From positions 806,001-870,000 of the forward strand of contig NZ_SACK01000002.1 of the NCBI RefSeq assembly GCF_004005815.1: a stretch of DNA of 64,000 nt. Direction: 5' to 3'. The position numbers were made by a program, and so were the translations under genes. Shown in pieces: positions 45,069-53,481 of this stretch. This stretch comes from Mucilaginibacter limnophilus. Lineage in GTDB: Bacteria > Bacteroidota > Bacteroidia > Sphingobacteriales > Sphingobacteriaceae. Each line of letters starts with the position of its first letter. The first letter of the stretch is position 1. Under the pieces are notes generated by a model that saw only the letters and a list, made by a program, of their open reading frames with translations, had not been told where the DNA came from and did not search any database.

Positions 45069-45180
45069 CTGTTGGGGAAGGATTCGAACCTCCACAGAGT
45101 GGTTAGCCCTTGCGGGTTTCCCAGATTCTCCGCCACCGGGACAAGGAGGTGTGTCTGCCAAAAATTTCACCACCCAACAG
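45069..45180 (-). tRNA. tRNA-like RNA B (paralog of RNA A)
   Basis: The first of the tandem pair, 112 nt. Acceptor ctgttggg/cccaacag and T arm GGAGG-TTCGAAT-CCTTC differ from RNA A at paired positions with pairing kept. The hairpin of the variable arm is CCC-GCAA-GGG here against TTTA-GCAA-TAAA in A. This covariation supports a selected structure. The D arm and the whole 5' half of the anticodon arm are identical between copies, including ACACCTCCTTGTC. The anticodon loop is TTGTCCC. The promoter is at 45228-45258. Confidence 0.57.
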
Positions 45181-45227
45181 TGTGTTTTTTCTTTAAAGAA
45201 CGCCAAGCATTTGTCATTTGCTTGATA

Positions 45228-45258
45228 CAAATTTAAAACACGTTGTAATTTCTTGCAA
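45228..45258 (-). promoter_or_regulatory. Promoter of the tRNA-like array (TTG-N20-TAAATTTG)
   Basis: On the minus strand the -33 TTG (plus 45256-45258) and exact -7 box TAAATTTG (plus 45228-45235) are 20 bp apart. Predicted transcription start is near 45221, about 40 nt before RNA B. Confidence 0.65.
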
Positions 45259-45332
45259 ATATTTCAACAAAATAATTTTATTTTTATTCAGATTTTAATT
45301 AAACTTGTATTAAAATATAGAATTTTTAATTT

Positions 45333-45809
45333 ATGCCCCACAGGAAAGCCCAAAATTTAGAAATTGATAAACTTGATATCGAGATATTATCTATCTTGAT
45401 GAAGAACGCGACCACGCCTTATACCGAGATCGCCAAGGAATTGATTGTTTCAGGCGGTACCATACACGTGCGCATGAAAAAGCTTGAAGAAATGGGCGTT
45501 ATAAAGGGGGCAAGCCTTGAGGTTGACCCGCAAAAGCTGGGTTATGACATCACCGCTTTCCTTGGTATTTACCTTGAAAAAGGCTCGCAATACCAGGAGG
45601 CAGTTACCCAGCTGAAGAAAATTAATGAAATTGTGGAGCTTCATTACACTACCGGCAGCTGGAGTATTTTTGCCAAAATTGTATGCCACGATACCAACCA
45701 CCTGCGCGAGGTATTAAACGAAAATATACAAAGCGTAAAAGGCATTCAGCGTACCGAAACCTTTATATCACTTGAAGAAAGTATAAAAAGGCAGATCACG
45801 CTGGAATAA
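45333..45809 (+). CDS. Lrp/AsnC family transcriptional regulator
   Basis: The 158-residue protein has an N-terminal winged helix-turn-helix ('LDIEILSILMKNATTPYTEIAKELIVSGGTIHVRMKKLEEMGVI') and a C-terminal RAM ligand-binding domain ('ITAFLGIYLEKGSQYQEAVTQLKKINEIVELHYTTGSWSIFAKIVC'). Lrp-type regulators respond to amino acids. It is divergent from the tRNA-like array, sharing the 150-bp region between, so control of the array is possible but unproven. Confidence 0.93.
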   Translation: MPHRKAQNLEIDKLDIEILSILMKNATTPYTEIAKELIVSGGTIHVRMKKLEEMGVIKGASLEVDPQKLGYDITAFLGIYLEKGSQYQEAVTQLKKINEIVELHYTTGSWSIFAKIVCHDTNHLREVLNENIQSVKGIQRTETFISLEESIKRQITLE

Positions 45810-45814
45810 AATAT

Positions 45815-45851
45815 ATACTACTAACTTTCCCTTTTTGAAGGTTAGTAGTAT
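45815..45851. terminator. Hairpin after the Lrp-family gene
   Basis: 14-bp arms (atactactaacttt / aaggttagtagtat, one G-T pair) with a T-rich loop. No T-run follows; it probably ends the lrp transcript. Confidence 0.5.
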
Positions 45852-45858
45852 CATAATA

Positions 45859-46000
45859 CGGGCGTTTCTCTTTGGGCCAGGCTTTCCGCTCATACGCTTT
45901 CCCCAACTGGATGCCTTAGGCACAGGCCGGTATCCGCTGCAACCTTAACGCGGTTGTCTTGACCTTGATTTTTATGATTTGAAGATTACCTTGATTTTCT
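45859..46000. repeat. Long dispersed repeat, copy 2 (inverted)
   Basis: Reverse complement of the 44652-44780 type: gggccaggctttccgctcat, ggccggtatccg, taacgcggttgtcttgacc, then tttatgatttgaagatt. The two copies face each other around the tRNA-like array and the Lrp gene. Confidence 0.7.
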
Positions 46001-46064
46001 TATCCTTTTAAAAACAAATAATTACAAGGAGGAATAACGAAGCAACTTCGTCGGGTTTTTTCTT

Positions 46065-46160
46065 GTCATGCTGAGGTACGAAGCATCTGCCTGCAAATGG
46101 GTTCTTCACTTTCACAATTACAAGTGACTTAAGAGATTGACGTGCTACGCTCACAATGAC
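46065..46160. repeat. Chimeric hairpin repeat (type A left, type B right)
   Basis: Begins gtcatgctgaggtacgaagcatct like type A and ends agagattgacgtgctacgctcacaatgac like the right arm of type B at 33415-33498. The ends still pair as gtcat/atgac. Confidence 0.55.
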
Positions 46161-46175
46161 AAATTCATAAGTACC

Positions 46176-46274
46176 GTCATCCCGAACTTGATTCGGGATC
46201 TCACAGGACAGTTAATCACCTTCATGAAGGATGCTGAATCAAGTTCTTCATAGGAGTCCTTTGGACAGTATGAC
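46176..46274. repeat. Dispersed repeat, type C copy 2
   Basis: Matches 10639-10720 in block order (gtcatcccga, ttcgggatctca, ggatgctgaatcaagttc). Contains the hairpin tcccgaacttgattcggga. It ends just downstream of the tex stop. Together with the preceding repeats it accounts for the 492-bp gap. Confidence 0.6.
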
Positions 46275-46301
46275 AATCTAATATCTTTATGAATCTCAGC
46301 T

Positions 46302-48545
46302 TTACTTAAACTTGCTTTTCAGTGCCGCAAGTTTAGCTGCCATATCTGTTTCCGGTTGTGGTTTAGCCTGTTTATTTGAGTTGGCCCAGTTACCCTGTTT
46401 CTTTTCTGGTACTCGTTTTTCACCTTCAACCATTGACAGCGATATGCGTTTACGGTCAACATCTACCTCGGTGACTGTCACTTCTACTTTTTGGTGTACT
46501 TTCAGCACCTCGTTCGGGTCTTTTATAAAGCGGTTGGTGATACGGCTTAAATGCACCAGGCCATCCTGGTGAACGCCGATATCCACAAAAGCGCCAAAGT
46601 TAGTGATGTTGGTCACAATGCCGGGCAGCTTCATGCCCACTTTCAGGTCGTCAATAGCATTAACACCTTCGGTAAAACTAAATGCTTCAAACTGTTCACG
46701 CGGGTCGCGGCCGGGTTTGGCCAGCTCGGCGATGATATCATTCAATGTGGGCAGACCTACAGTTTCTGACACATATTTTTGCAGCGGAATGCTTTTGCGC
46801 AGTTTATCATCCGCCATTAACTGCTTAACTGAACAATTAAGGTCTTTAGCTATTTGCTCAACCAGCGCATAACGCTCGGGGTGCACGGCGCTGCTATCAA
46901 GCGGGTTTTCAGCATCACGTATACGCAGGAAGCCTGCCGCCTGCTCGTAAGCTTTATCGCCAAGACGGGCAACTTTACGCAGCTGGTCGCGGCGTTTAAA
47001 GGCACCGTTCTGGTTGCGGTAGTCGATTATATTTTGCGCCAGTTGCGGACCAAGGCCCGATATGTAAGCCAGTATTTGTTTCGACGCGGTGTTGAGCTCC
47101 ACACCAACGGCATTTACGCAGCTAACAACTGTATCGTCAAGCGAAGTTTGAAGTTTATTTTGGTCAACATCATGTTGGTACTGGCCTACGCCGATTGATT
47201 TCGGATCTATCTTGACCAGCTCGGCCAGTGGGTCCATCAATCTTCTGCCAATTGATACTGCCCCACGCACCGTTACATCCTTATCCGGAAATTCTTCACG
47301 CGCCACTTCAGAAGCTGAATATATTGAAGCGCCGCTTTCGCTAACCACAACCACTACCGCGTTAGGCAGGTTAAGGTTACGGATAAATGTTTCTGTTTCG
47401 CGGCCCGCAGTACCATTGCCAATGGCTATGGCTTGTATGTCGAATTTTTCAAACAGATGCCTTATTGTTTTCTCAGCATCTTTCACATTGCCTGCTCCGG
47501 TATGCGGATATATAGTAGCATTTTCAAGCAATTGGCCTTGCTCATCTAAACAAACCACCTTACAACCGGTACGAAAGCCGGGATCAACAGCCATTACACG
47601 CTTTTGACCAAGCGGTGCGCCAAGCAACAGCTGCCTTGCATTTTCAGCAAATACACGTATGGCTTCTTCATCAGCCTGTTTTTTGGTTAACAGGCGTATT
47701 TCTGTTTCCATAGACGGCTTCAGCAAGCGCTTGTAGCCGTCTAAAATAGCCAGCTGAATCTGCGCAGATGCCGCGTTGTTACCTTTTACAAACAGCTTCT
47801 CAAGCAAACCGATAGCATCATCCTCATTCGGCTTGATATCAAGCCATAAAATTTCTTCCTTTTCGCCGCGGCGCATGGCCAGTATGCGGTGCGAAGGTGC
47901 CGTTTTTACCGGCTCTGCCCATTCAAAATAGTCTTTATATTTTATGCCTTCTTGCTCTTTACCCGGCGCAACCCTGCTTTCAATAGTACCTTTTTCAATG
48001 AACAGTTCACGCATTTTAGCGCGGGTTTCGGCGTGTTCGCTTATAAACTCGGCAATAATGTCACGTGCACCGGCCAGCGCTTCATCAACAGTGGCTACGC
48101 CTTTTTCAATATCAATATATTGCGCAGCTGCGTCTTCAACATCAAACCTGTTCTGTTCAAGCAGTTTGTCGGCAAGCGGCTGCAGGCCTTTTTCGCGGGC
48201 GGTGGTAGCACGCGTTTTTCTTTTAGGGCGATACGGAAGATAAATATCTTCGAGTTTCACCATGGTATCAGCGTTTTTGATCTGCGCCTCAAGCTCGGGT
48301 GTTAGTTTACTCATATCTGTCAGCGACTTCAGGATAGCTTCACGCCGCTTATCCAGGTCGCGCAGTTGCTGCACCCTGTCACGTATGGCGGCTACCTGCA
48401 CTTCATCCAAACTGCCGGTAAGTTCTTTACGGTAACGGGAGATAAACGGTACTGTGGCACCTTCATCAAGAAGGGTTACAGTAGCGTTTACCTGTTTTTC
48501 GGCAATGGAAAGTTCGGCAGCAATTAGTTTGGAATGAGTAAGCAT
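46302..48545 (-). CDS. tex: Tex family RNA-binding transcriptional accessory protein
   Basis: About 747 residues from MLTHSKLIAAELSI; a TTG three codons earlier is disfavoured. In order: N-terminal helical Tex domain ('NATVTLLDEGATVPFISRYRKELTGSLDEVQV'), YqgF/RNase H-like domain ('KRVMAVDPGFRTGCKVVCLD' and 'IGNGTAGRETETF'), helix-hairpin-helix region ('NIIDYRNQNGAFKRRDQL'), and a C-terminal S1 domain ('GMKLPGIVTNITNFGAFVDIGVHQDGLVHLSRI'). The length is usual. It is monocistronic. Confidence 0.96.
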   Translation of the reverse strand: MLTHSKLIAAELSIAEKQVNATVTLLDEGATVPFISRYRKELTGSLDEVQVAAIRDRVQQLRDLDKRREAILKSLTDMSKLTPELEAQIKNADTMVKLEDIYLPYRPKRKTRATTAREKGLQPLADKLLEQNRFDVEDAAAQYIDIEKGVATVDEALAGARDIIAEFISEHAETRAKMRELFIEKGTIESRVAPGKEQEGIKYKDYFEWAEPVKTAPSHRILAMRRGEKEEILWLDIKPNEDDAIGLLEKLFVKGNNAASAQIQLAILDGYKRLLKPSMETEIRLLTKKQADEEAIRVFAENARQLLLGAPLGQKRVMAVDPGFRTGCKVVCLDEQGQLLENATIYPHTGAGNVKDAEKTIRHLFEKFDIQAIAIGNGTAGRETETFIRNLNLPNAVVVVVSESGASIYSASEVAREEFPDKDVTVRGAVSIGRRLMDPLAELVKIDPKSIGVGQYQHDVDQNKLQTSLDDTVVSCVNAVGVELNTASKQILAYISGLGPQLAQNIIDYRNQNGAFKRRDQLRKVARLGDKAYEQAAGFLRIRDAENPLDSSAVHPERYALVEQIAKDLNCSVKQLMADDKLRKSIPLQKYVSETVGLPTLNDIIAELAKPGRDPREQFEAFSFTEGVNAIDDLKVGMKLPGIVTNITNFGAFVDIGVHQDGLVHLSRITNRFIKDPNEVLKVHQKVEVTVTEVDVDRKRISLSMVEGEKRVPEKKQGNWANSNKQAKPQPETDMAAKLAALKSKFK

Positions 48546-48638
48546 ACGCGTCAAAATTTTCGGACTGCGAAGTTGCCTTACTTTAGCGAGAAATCAAAGG
48601 AGAGTTTAAAAACTTTACTTAAGTACTCTGAAAATTTA

Positions 48639-49289
48639 TTAATCAATCCTTTTTCGATATGCCCTATTTTTGGATCCGCGAATGACCAGGTAGTTTATGT
48701 TGTCTTTTTTCCTGATAGAAAAACCGAGATCATCAATAGCATCATATAATTCATAATATTTTGCATCGATAATAACGGTTTTATCAATCAAAATTTCTAC
48801 AGGTAAAAATTTGAATGTGCGGTAGGTTTTAAACGTATCACTTGAACCGTCGGGAAGGGCGCTATAAAAATATTTCCTGGTTACGTAATTTTCCCTATTA
48901 AATTTAAAGGGAAAGTTAGCTTCACTTTCAAGTCCGGATGCCAAAAGCAAAAACAATAGTATTCCCGGTATTCCAATAACGTAACCAAAACTTAGGATGG
49001 TATAAATTACCACCTTACTAATTTTATGGATAACTTTTTTTCCGCTACGCGAAAAGTTATAAAGCACTGTTGTGAACAACAAATACTCTAATGAGAAAAA
49101 AATGTAATCAAAATAATCGCCTCTTATTGAAATGCCTGTAGCGAATAGTGTGTTATGAATTAAGATAACAGGAATACTATACCTTAAAAGTAGCAACAAT
49201 TTAGTTATACCTAACTTTTTAGATAGATACATCGCCAAGAATGGGAAAACTAAAATTGTTGTCAATAATAAAATGTAAGTGAAGTTCAT
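48639..49289 (-). CDS. Hypothetical membrane protein
   Basis: The 216-residue AT-rich gene encodes four hydrophobic segments in the first 120 residues and a soluble tail with 'KFLPVEILIDKTVIIDAKYYELYDAIDDLGFSIRKKDNINYLVIRGSKN'. The base composition is more AT-rich than the flanks. It overlaps the Dabb gene end by one base. No family is recognised. Confidence 0.65.
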   Translation of the reverse strand: MNFTYILLLTTILVFPFLAMYLSKKLGITKLLLLLRYSIPVILIHNTLFATGISIRGDYFDYIFFSLEYLLFTTVLYNFSRSGKKVIHKISKVVIYTILSFGYVIGIPGILLFLLLASGLESEANFPFKFNRENYVTRKYFYSALPDGSSDTFKTYRTFKFLPVEILIDKTVIIDAKYYELYDAIDDLGFSIRKKDNINYLVIRGSKNRAYRKRID

Positions 49290-49693
49290 TACACTTCACT
49301 TACATCATATACCACAACCTTATCCCACAGGTGGCTGTAGTTTTTGATAAACTCTTGATGAATTGGATGGTCCTGATAAGTGGCTTGTCCTGCCAGGTCG
49401 CTGAAAAACATCAGTTCAGACACGCCCCAGCTATTGTCAACCACATCGCGTTTTTCGGTGCTGGCAACTATGCCAACATGCAGTTGTTTAACAGTTTCAA
49501 TTTTTGAGAGGGTTTTAACGCCTTCAATCAGTTTATCACGGTCGGCAACCGAACCGGGGTTTTTCAGCCAAAAAAATACATGATGAACTATAGGGAATTT
49601 ACTTTTCATATTGATCAAAGGGTTTGCTGATACCGCCGTACCTGCAGCAAGAGCGGCAGTAGTGGCAATAAATTTTCTTCGGTTTTGGGGCAT
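49289..49693 (-). CDS. Dabb family (stress-responsive alpha-beta barrel) protein with twin-arginine-like signal
   Basis: The 134-residue protein opens with MPQNRRKFIATTAALAAGTAVSANP, a Tat-like signal (NRRKF). The Dabb domain follows ('IVHHVFFWLKNPGSVADRDKLIEGVKTLSKIETVKQLHVG' to 'DHPIHQEFIKNYSHLWDKVVVYDV'). Dabb domains form small dimeric barrels; the substrate here is unknown. It is probably periplasmic. Confidence 0.88.
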   Translation of the reverse strand: MPQNRRKFIATTAALAAGTAVSANPLINMKSKFPIVHHVFFWLKNPGSVADRDKLIEGVKTLSKIETVKQLHVGIVASTEKRDVVDNSWGVSELMFFSDLAGQATYQDHPIHQEFIKNYSHLWDKVVVYDVSEV

Positions 49694-49733
49694 GATGATT
49701 TGATTTTATGCCCTTAAATTAAAAAAGATTATT

Positions 49734-50249
49734 TTATTTGCTGTAAACAAATGATACGCTGTCTTTTACAATTACGCCGCTTACGCCCTTGCTGTTATAC
49801 ACAATGGTGTATCTGCCGGGTTTGTCGATAGCGTATGATTTTAGGAGATCGGCATTGGCAGAAACACTGTCGCCAACATTAACTTTAATATAGCTATCGG
49901 CCGGCGGAGGCATCACGCGCTTGGCCATGGCGCCTTTATAGTTTACCTCGTTACCCTGCTCGTCTTTTATATCCAGATACTTGCTGATAGGCGGTTCAAA
50001 CGGAGTATGCCATTTACAGAACTGACGGGTGCTATCGGTGCGGTTAAATACGGTAAATTTAAGTTCGACAGGTTCGCCTGTTTTAATGGTGTCCTTTATA
50101 TTCAAAATGGCAATCAGCGAGTCTTCGGCAAGGGCTTCCTGCGTGGTTTGCACTGCAGTAACGGTATCGGCGCCGGTTGTCCCGGTTTTACTTGCACTGC
50201 ACGATGCCAGCAGCAAGGCAGCAGCGGATAGTATAAGGTAGTTTTTCAT
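49734..50249 (-). CDS. Lipoprotein with BsuPI-like immunoglobulin fold
   Basis: 171 residues from MKNYLILSAAALLLASC, with lipobox LLASC (Cys17). The rest is a beta-sandwich 'DTIKTGEPVELKFTVFNRTDSTRQFCKWHTPFEPPISKYLDI' ending 'PGRYTIVYNSKGVSGVIVKDSVSF'. It resembles intracellular-proteinase-inhibitor (BsuPI) type folds that are common as secreted lipoproteins in this group. The ATG at 50249 gives a proper signal peptide. The function is unknown. Confidence 0.78.
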   Translation of the reverse strand: MKNYLILSAAALLLASCSASKTGTTGADTVTAVQTTQEALAEDSLIAILNIKDTIKTGEPVELKFTVFNRTDSTRQFCKWHTPFEPPISKYLDIKDEQGNEVNYKGAMAKRVMPPPADSYIKVNVGDSVSANADLLKSYAIDKPGRYTIVYNSKGVSGVIVKDSVSFVYSK

Positions 50250-50264
50250 ACTGTAAATATACAC

Positions 50265-52709
50265 TTAAAAACCCCAAACCACTTTTAAGCTTATGTTACG
50301 TCCCATGTTATAAATCCCCAGCCGACTGTTGGGTGATTGCTGATAATACTCAAAATATTTCAACCGGTTAAGGTTAGATTGATAGGCTTTATTAAACACG
50401 TTATCGGCCTGAAAAAACAGTTTCAGGCATTTTTTCCTTGTACCGATGGTAGCGCCTGCGCTCAGATTGATGAGTGTGTAAGCAGGTGTATAAGTTTCGG
50501 TATCGTCTAAAGCATAAAACCTATCCTGTTCGCCATACATGTCGGCTTCAATGCCGGCAAATATTTTCGAAAAAGCGCCATAGGTACCTGGGATAGTAAA
50601 CTTTAGTTCGCTGCGCACATGCAGGGGCGGGATGAATGGCAGGTACTTCGCCGCGCCGTTTGATTGTTGGATTAGCTTTTCGTTTTTGTTGATGCCTGTT
50701 ACATAGGCCAGACTGTTGTTAAATGCCAGCCATTTTACACTTTCGGGACGCAGGTTCCAGGTAAGCTCCGCACCGTAAAGCCGTGCCTTCGACTGCTGAT
50801 ACTGATAAGTTGTATTGCCTTCCACTATCACTACAGGATTGCCATTCTCGTCGGTAAGTTTTGCTTGGTAAATGTAGTTATCGATATTATTGTTGAACAG
50901 CTCAAGCGAGATATCCATATTATTGAGGTAAGCTATAAAACCTACATCCTGCTGCAGGCTGAATTCAGGCTTAAAAGTTCTGTTACCCAGATACACAATG
51001 TGTGCGCCGGGGTCGAGTCCGTTTGAACCGATCTCGGTAATATTTGGCGCACGGTAGCCGCGGGCAATATTGGCTTTTATTAGCAGGCGTCCGGTGATGT
51101 TATAGGTTAATCCAAAACTGCCCGAAAGTCCGGTATAATTATGACTGAATGCCGGGAATTGTAATTCGGCGCCGGGTGTGCCGGCATCAACCTGCCTGTC
51201 AAAGCCGGTTCGCGCATCGGTACCTACATAGAAGTTGTGCCAGCGAATACGGCGGTTATCATACCTTACACCACCTGAAACATCTACCTTACCAAAGCTT
51301 TTTTTAGCGAAGATATAAGTACCGATATCAAACAAATTATAATCAGGAATAGGGAAGGTAGTGCCGTTTTGATTACGGTTAGTTTGGTAAAAACCATTTA
51401 CGCCTATGGTGCTTTCAATGTCCGAAAATGAAGGAAGATTATAGCGCGCTTCGTAATTTAAGGTATTTAAAATGATATCAAGCGATGCCTGATTAATGTC
51501 TGAAGGATGCAGAAACTCCCTGCGGATGTTTCGTTGAAGGCCTGTCATCAGGTACGCACTGCCTTGTCCTATTTTAAATTGCGATTGACCATACAACCTG
51601 TAATGCTTTATACTTTGCCGTAACGGTGCAAGTGTGTAGGCACGCAGTTCCTCATCCGTTACCAGCGGACGGTTTTTTATATCATCATCTTCACTTACCT
51701 GTTTAGTAAAACGGCGGGTTAGAGAATCACGGCTGCCATCGGGTATTTCCTGGTTGTTGTTGTACAGGGTGGCGGCAATTTGTGCATATCCCCACTTTTT
51801 GTCGGTGCGGGCAATGCCGGTGAAGTTCATCTCACGGAAACCTGTGTTATACACATAACCATCAACAGGGTTACGGTAATCGTGCGCCGCCTTGAACGTT
51901 CCGCGCAGGCTATACCGCCAGTTACCGGTGTTGTATCCTAATCCGAGTGAATTACCTGTCATACCGTTGTTGCTGTGATATTCGGTGGTAAAGTCGCCCT
52001 TAAAACCTGTACTATCCTGCCTGATATCTGGTATAAGGTTGATCACCCCGGCCAGCGCGTCGCTGCCGTAGGTTAAACTTGCAGGGCCTTTTACCACTTC
52101 TACACGGCCTAATCCGTAGGCGTCTATCTCAATGCCGTGTTCGTCGCCCCATTGCTGGCCTTCCTGGCGAATGCCATCATATAAAGTAAGCACCCTGTTA
52201 TAGCCCAGTCCGCGGATGAAGGGTTTTGAGATGTTGGGTCCTGTGGTAACGGCATTTACCCCCGGCACGCCTTTTACAATACTCTCGATAATATTAGTGC
52301 TAACTTTTGCTTCGATGCTTGTTTTAGACATTACTGCTACCGGCACAGGATTTTTCCGGAGCTCGGTAGCTCTTGATACCCCGGTAATAACCACCTCGTT
52401 AAGGTTTGAACTGTATGGCTTTAAGCTGATATTTAAAACCGTAGTTTGGGTGCCGGTGATAATTACCGTATGTCTTTGGCTTTCGAAACTGATGCTGCTG
52501 AACGTTACTTTGTGAATGCCCGGCTTAATACCCTTTAATTCATAGTACCCCGCGCTATCTGTCCGCGTACCGGTTTTTGTGCCGCTTATTAATACTGACG
52601 CATACGGAACCGGCATACCATCGGCCACAACTTTTCCTTTTAATACCGCATCCTGGGCGTTAGTTATTATCGGAAAGCATATCAGCATAAAAAGTAAAAG
52701 GCTACGCAT
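50265..52709 (-). CDS. TonB-dependent receptor
   Basis: The 814-residue outer-membrane receptor has a signal peptide (cut after TNA-QD), a CarboxypepD_reg domain ('VLKGKVVADGMPVPYASVLISGTKTGTRTDSAGYYELKGI'), a plug ('NPVPVAVMSKTSIEAKVSTNIIESIVKGVPGVNAVTTGPNISKPFIRGLGYNRVLTLYDGIRQ') and a 22-strand barrel ending in 'SLKVVWGF'. It imports a metal complex or similar ligand by TonB energy. The divergent DtxR-like gene and the operator over its promoter point to iron or manganese control. Confidence 0.93.
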   Translation of the reverse strand: MRSLLLFMLICFPIITNAQDAVLKGKVVADGMPVPYASVLISGTKTGTRTDSAGYYELKGIKPGIHKVTFSSISFESQRHTVIITGTQTTVLNISLKPYSSNLNEVVITGVSRATELRKNPVPVAVMSKTSIEAKVSTNIIESIVKGVPGVNAVTTGPNISKPFIRGLGYNRVLTLYDGIRQEGQQWGDEHGIEIDAYGLGRVEVVKGPASLTYGSDALAGVINLIPDIRQDSTGFKGDFTTEYHSNNGMTGNSLGLGYNTGNWRYSLRGTFKAAHDYRNPVDGYVYNTGFREMNFTGIARTDKKWGYAQIAATLYNNNQEIPDGSRDSLTRRFTKQVSEDDDIKNRPLVTDEELRAYTLAPLRQSIKHYRLYGQSQFKIGQGSAYLMTGLQRNIRREFLHPSDINQASLDIILNTLNYEARYNLPSFSDIESTIGVNGFYQTNRNQNGTTFPIPDYNLFDIGTYIFAKKSFGKVDVSGGVRYDNRRIRWHNFYVGTDARTGFDRQVDAGTPGAELQFPAFSHNYTGLSGSFGLTYNITGRLLIKANIARGYRAPNITEIGSNGLDPGAHIVYLGNRTFKPEFSLQQDVGFIAYLNNMDISLELFNNNIDNYIYQAKLTDENGNPVVIVEGNTTYQYQQSKARLYGAELTWNLRPESVKWLAFNNSLAYVTGINKNEKLIQQSNGAAKYLPFIPPLHVRSELKFTIPGTYGAFSKIFAGIEADMYGEQDRFYALDDTETYTPAYTLINLSAGATIGTRKKCLKLFFQADNVFNKAYQSNLNRLKYFEYYQQSPNSRLGIYNMGRNISLKVVWGF

Positions 52710-52725
52710 AAACAGATATTTTGAA

Positions 52726-52756
52726 CAAACATATATAAATAGTTAAATTAACACAA
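52726..52756 (-). promoter_or_regulatory. Promoter of the TonB receptor (TTG-N20-TATGTTTG)
   Basis: Minus-strand -33 TTG (plus 52754-52756) and exact -7 box TATGTTTG (plus 52726-52733). The -33 element runs into the 52755-52790 palindrome. Confidence 0.65.
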
Positions 52757-52790
52757 TAAATAAAATTAGGTTTGTCTAATTTTATTTATT
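52755..52790. promoter_or_regulatory. 36-bp palindromic operator, DtxR/MntR type
   Basis: 15-bp perfect inverted arms (52755-52769 and 52776-52790) around gtttgt, with core ttaggtttgtctaa. It resembles DtxR-family boxes (TTAGG..CTAA) and sits between the receptor and the regulator, overlapping the -33 box of the receptor. Confidence 0.75.
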
Positions 52791-52803
52791 GCAACTATTA
52801 ACT

Positions 52804-53481
52804 ATGTTTGTTAAAGAGTTATCCGGAATGCATACCCTGTCAGAAGAGAATTATTTAAAGGCTATTTACCGCCTGTCGCAAGATGAAGGGGTGAAGATAA
52901 CGCCCACCGCCATTGCCGAATCGTTACGCAATAACCCGGCGTCGGTAGTTGATATGATACGTAAGCTGACGGATAAACAGCTGATAGCGTATGATAAAAA
53001 AAGCGGTGTAAGCCTTACTCCGCAAGGTTTAAAATCCGCGGTACTGATTGTCCGTCGGCACCGCCTTTGGGAAGTTTTTTTACTGGAGAAACTGGGTTAC
53101 CACTGGGACGAGATACACGATATTGCCGAGGAACTGGAGCACATAAACGATACCACCCTGGCCGACAGGCTCGATAAGTTTCTTGGCTTTCCTGAATACG
53201 ACCCGCACGGCGATCCGATACCTAAAGCTAACGGTAAAATGGCCAAAGCCTACTCAGTTACTCTTGCCGACATGAAAACCGGAACCAATTGCCGCGTAGC
53301 CGCCGTACGCGATACCAGCAGTGCTTTTTTGCAATATTTGCTTAAACTTGATATCGGCATTGGCACCACTATCACTTTAGTGGAGAAGATCAGTTTCGAC
53401 AATTCGCTCGTGATCAGTATCAACGGCGCGGCAAATACTACCGTATCACAAAAGTTTGGTGAGAATATTTTGGTGGAGTAA
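52804..53481 (+). CDS. DtxR/MntR family metal-dependent transcriptional regulator
   Basis: About 225 residues from MFVKELSGMHTLSEENYLKAIY. The N-terminal winged helix has 'TPTAIAESLRNNPASVVDMIRKLTDKQLIAYDKKSGVSLTPQG'. The dimerisation/metal domain contains 'RRHRLWEVFLLEKLGYHWDEIHDIAEELEH' (His, Glu and Cys-less MntR-like ligands). A C-terminal FeoA/SH3-like domain follows ('VTLADMKTGTNCRVAAVRDTSSAFLQYL'). It represses metal uptake genes when metal is abundant. It probably binds the palindrome at 52755 and controls the divergent receptor and itself. Confidence 0.93.
   Translation: MFVKELSGMHTLSEENYLKAIYRLSQDEGVKITPTAIAESLRNNPASVVDMIRKLTDKQLIAYDKKSGVSLTPQGLKSAVLIVRRHRLWEVFLLEKLGYHWDEIHDIAEELEHINDTTLADRLDKFLGFPEYDPHGDPIPKANGKMAKAYSVTLADMKTGTNCRVAAVRDTSSAFLQYLLKLDIGIGTTITLVEKISFDNSLVISINGAANTTVSQKFGENILVE

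Noticed and set aside
44959..45230. Protein-coding frames across the tRNA-like pair on either strand
   Set aside because: They follow from the duplicated RNA sequence and show no protein features; covariation supports RNA structure instead.
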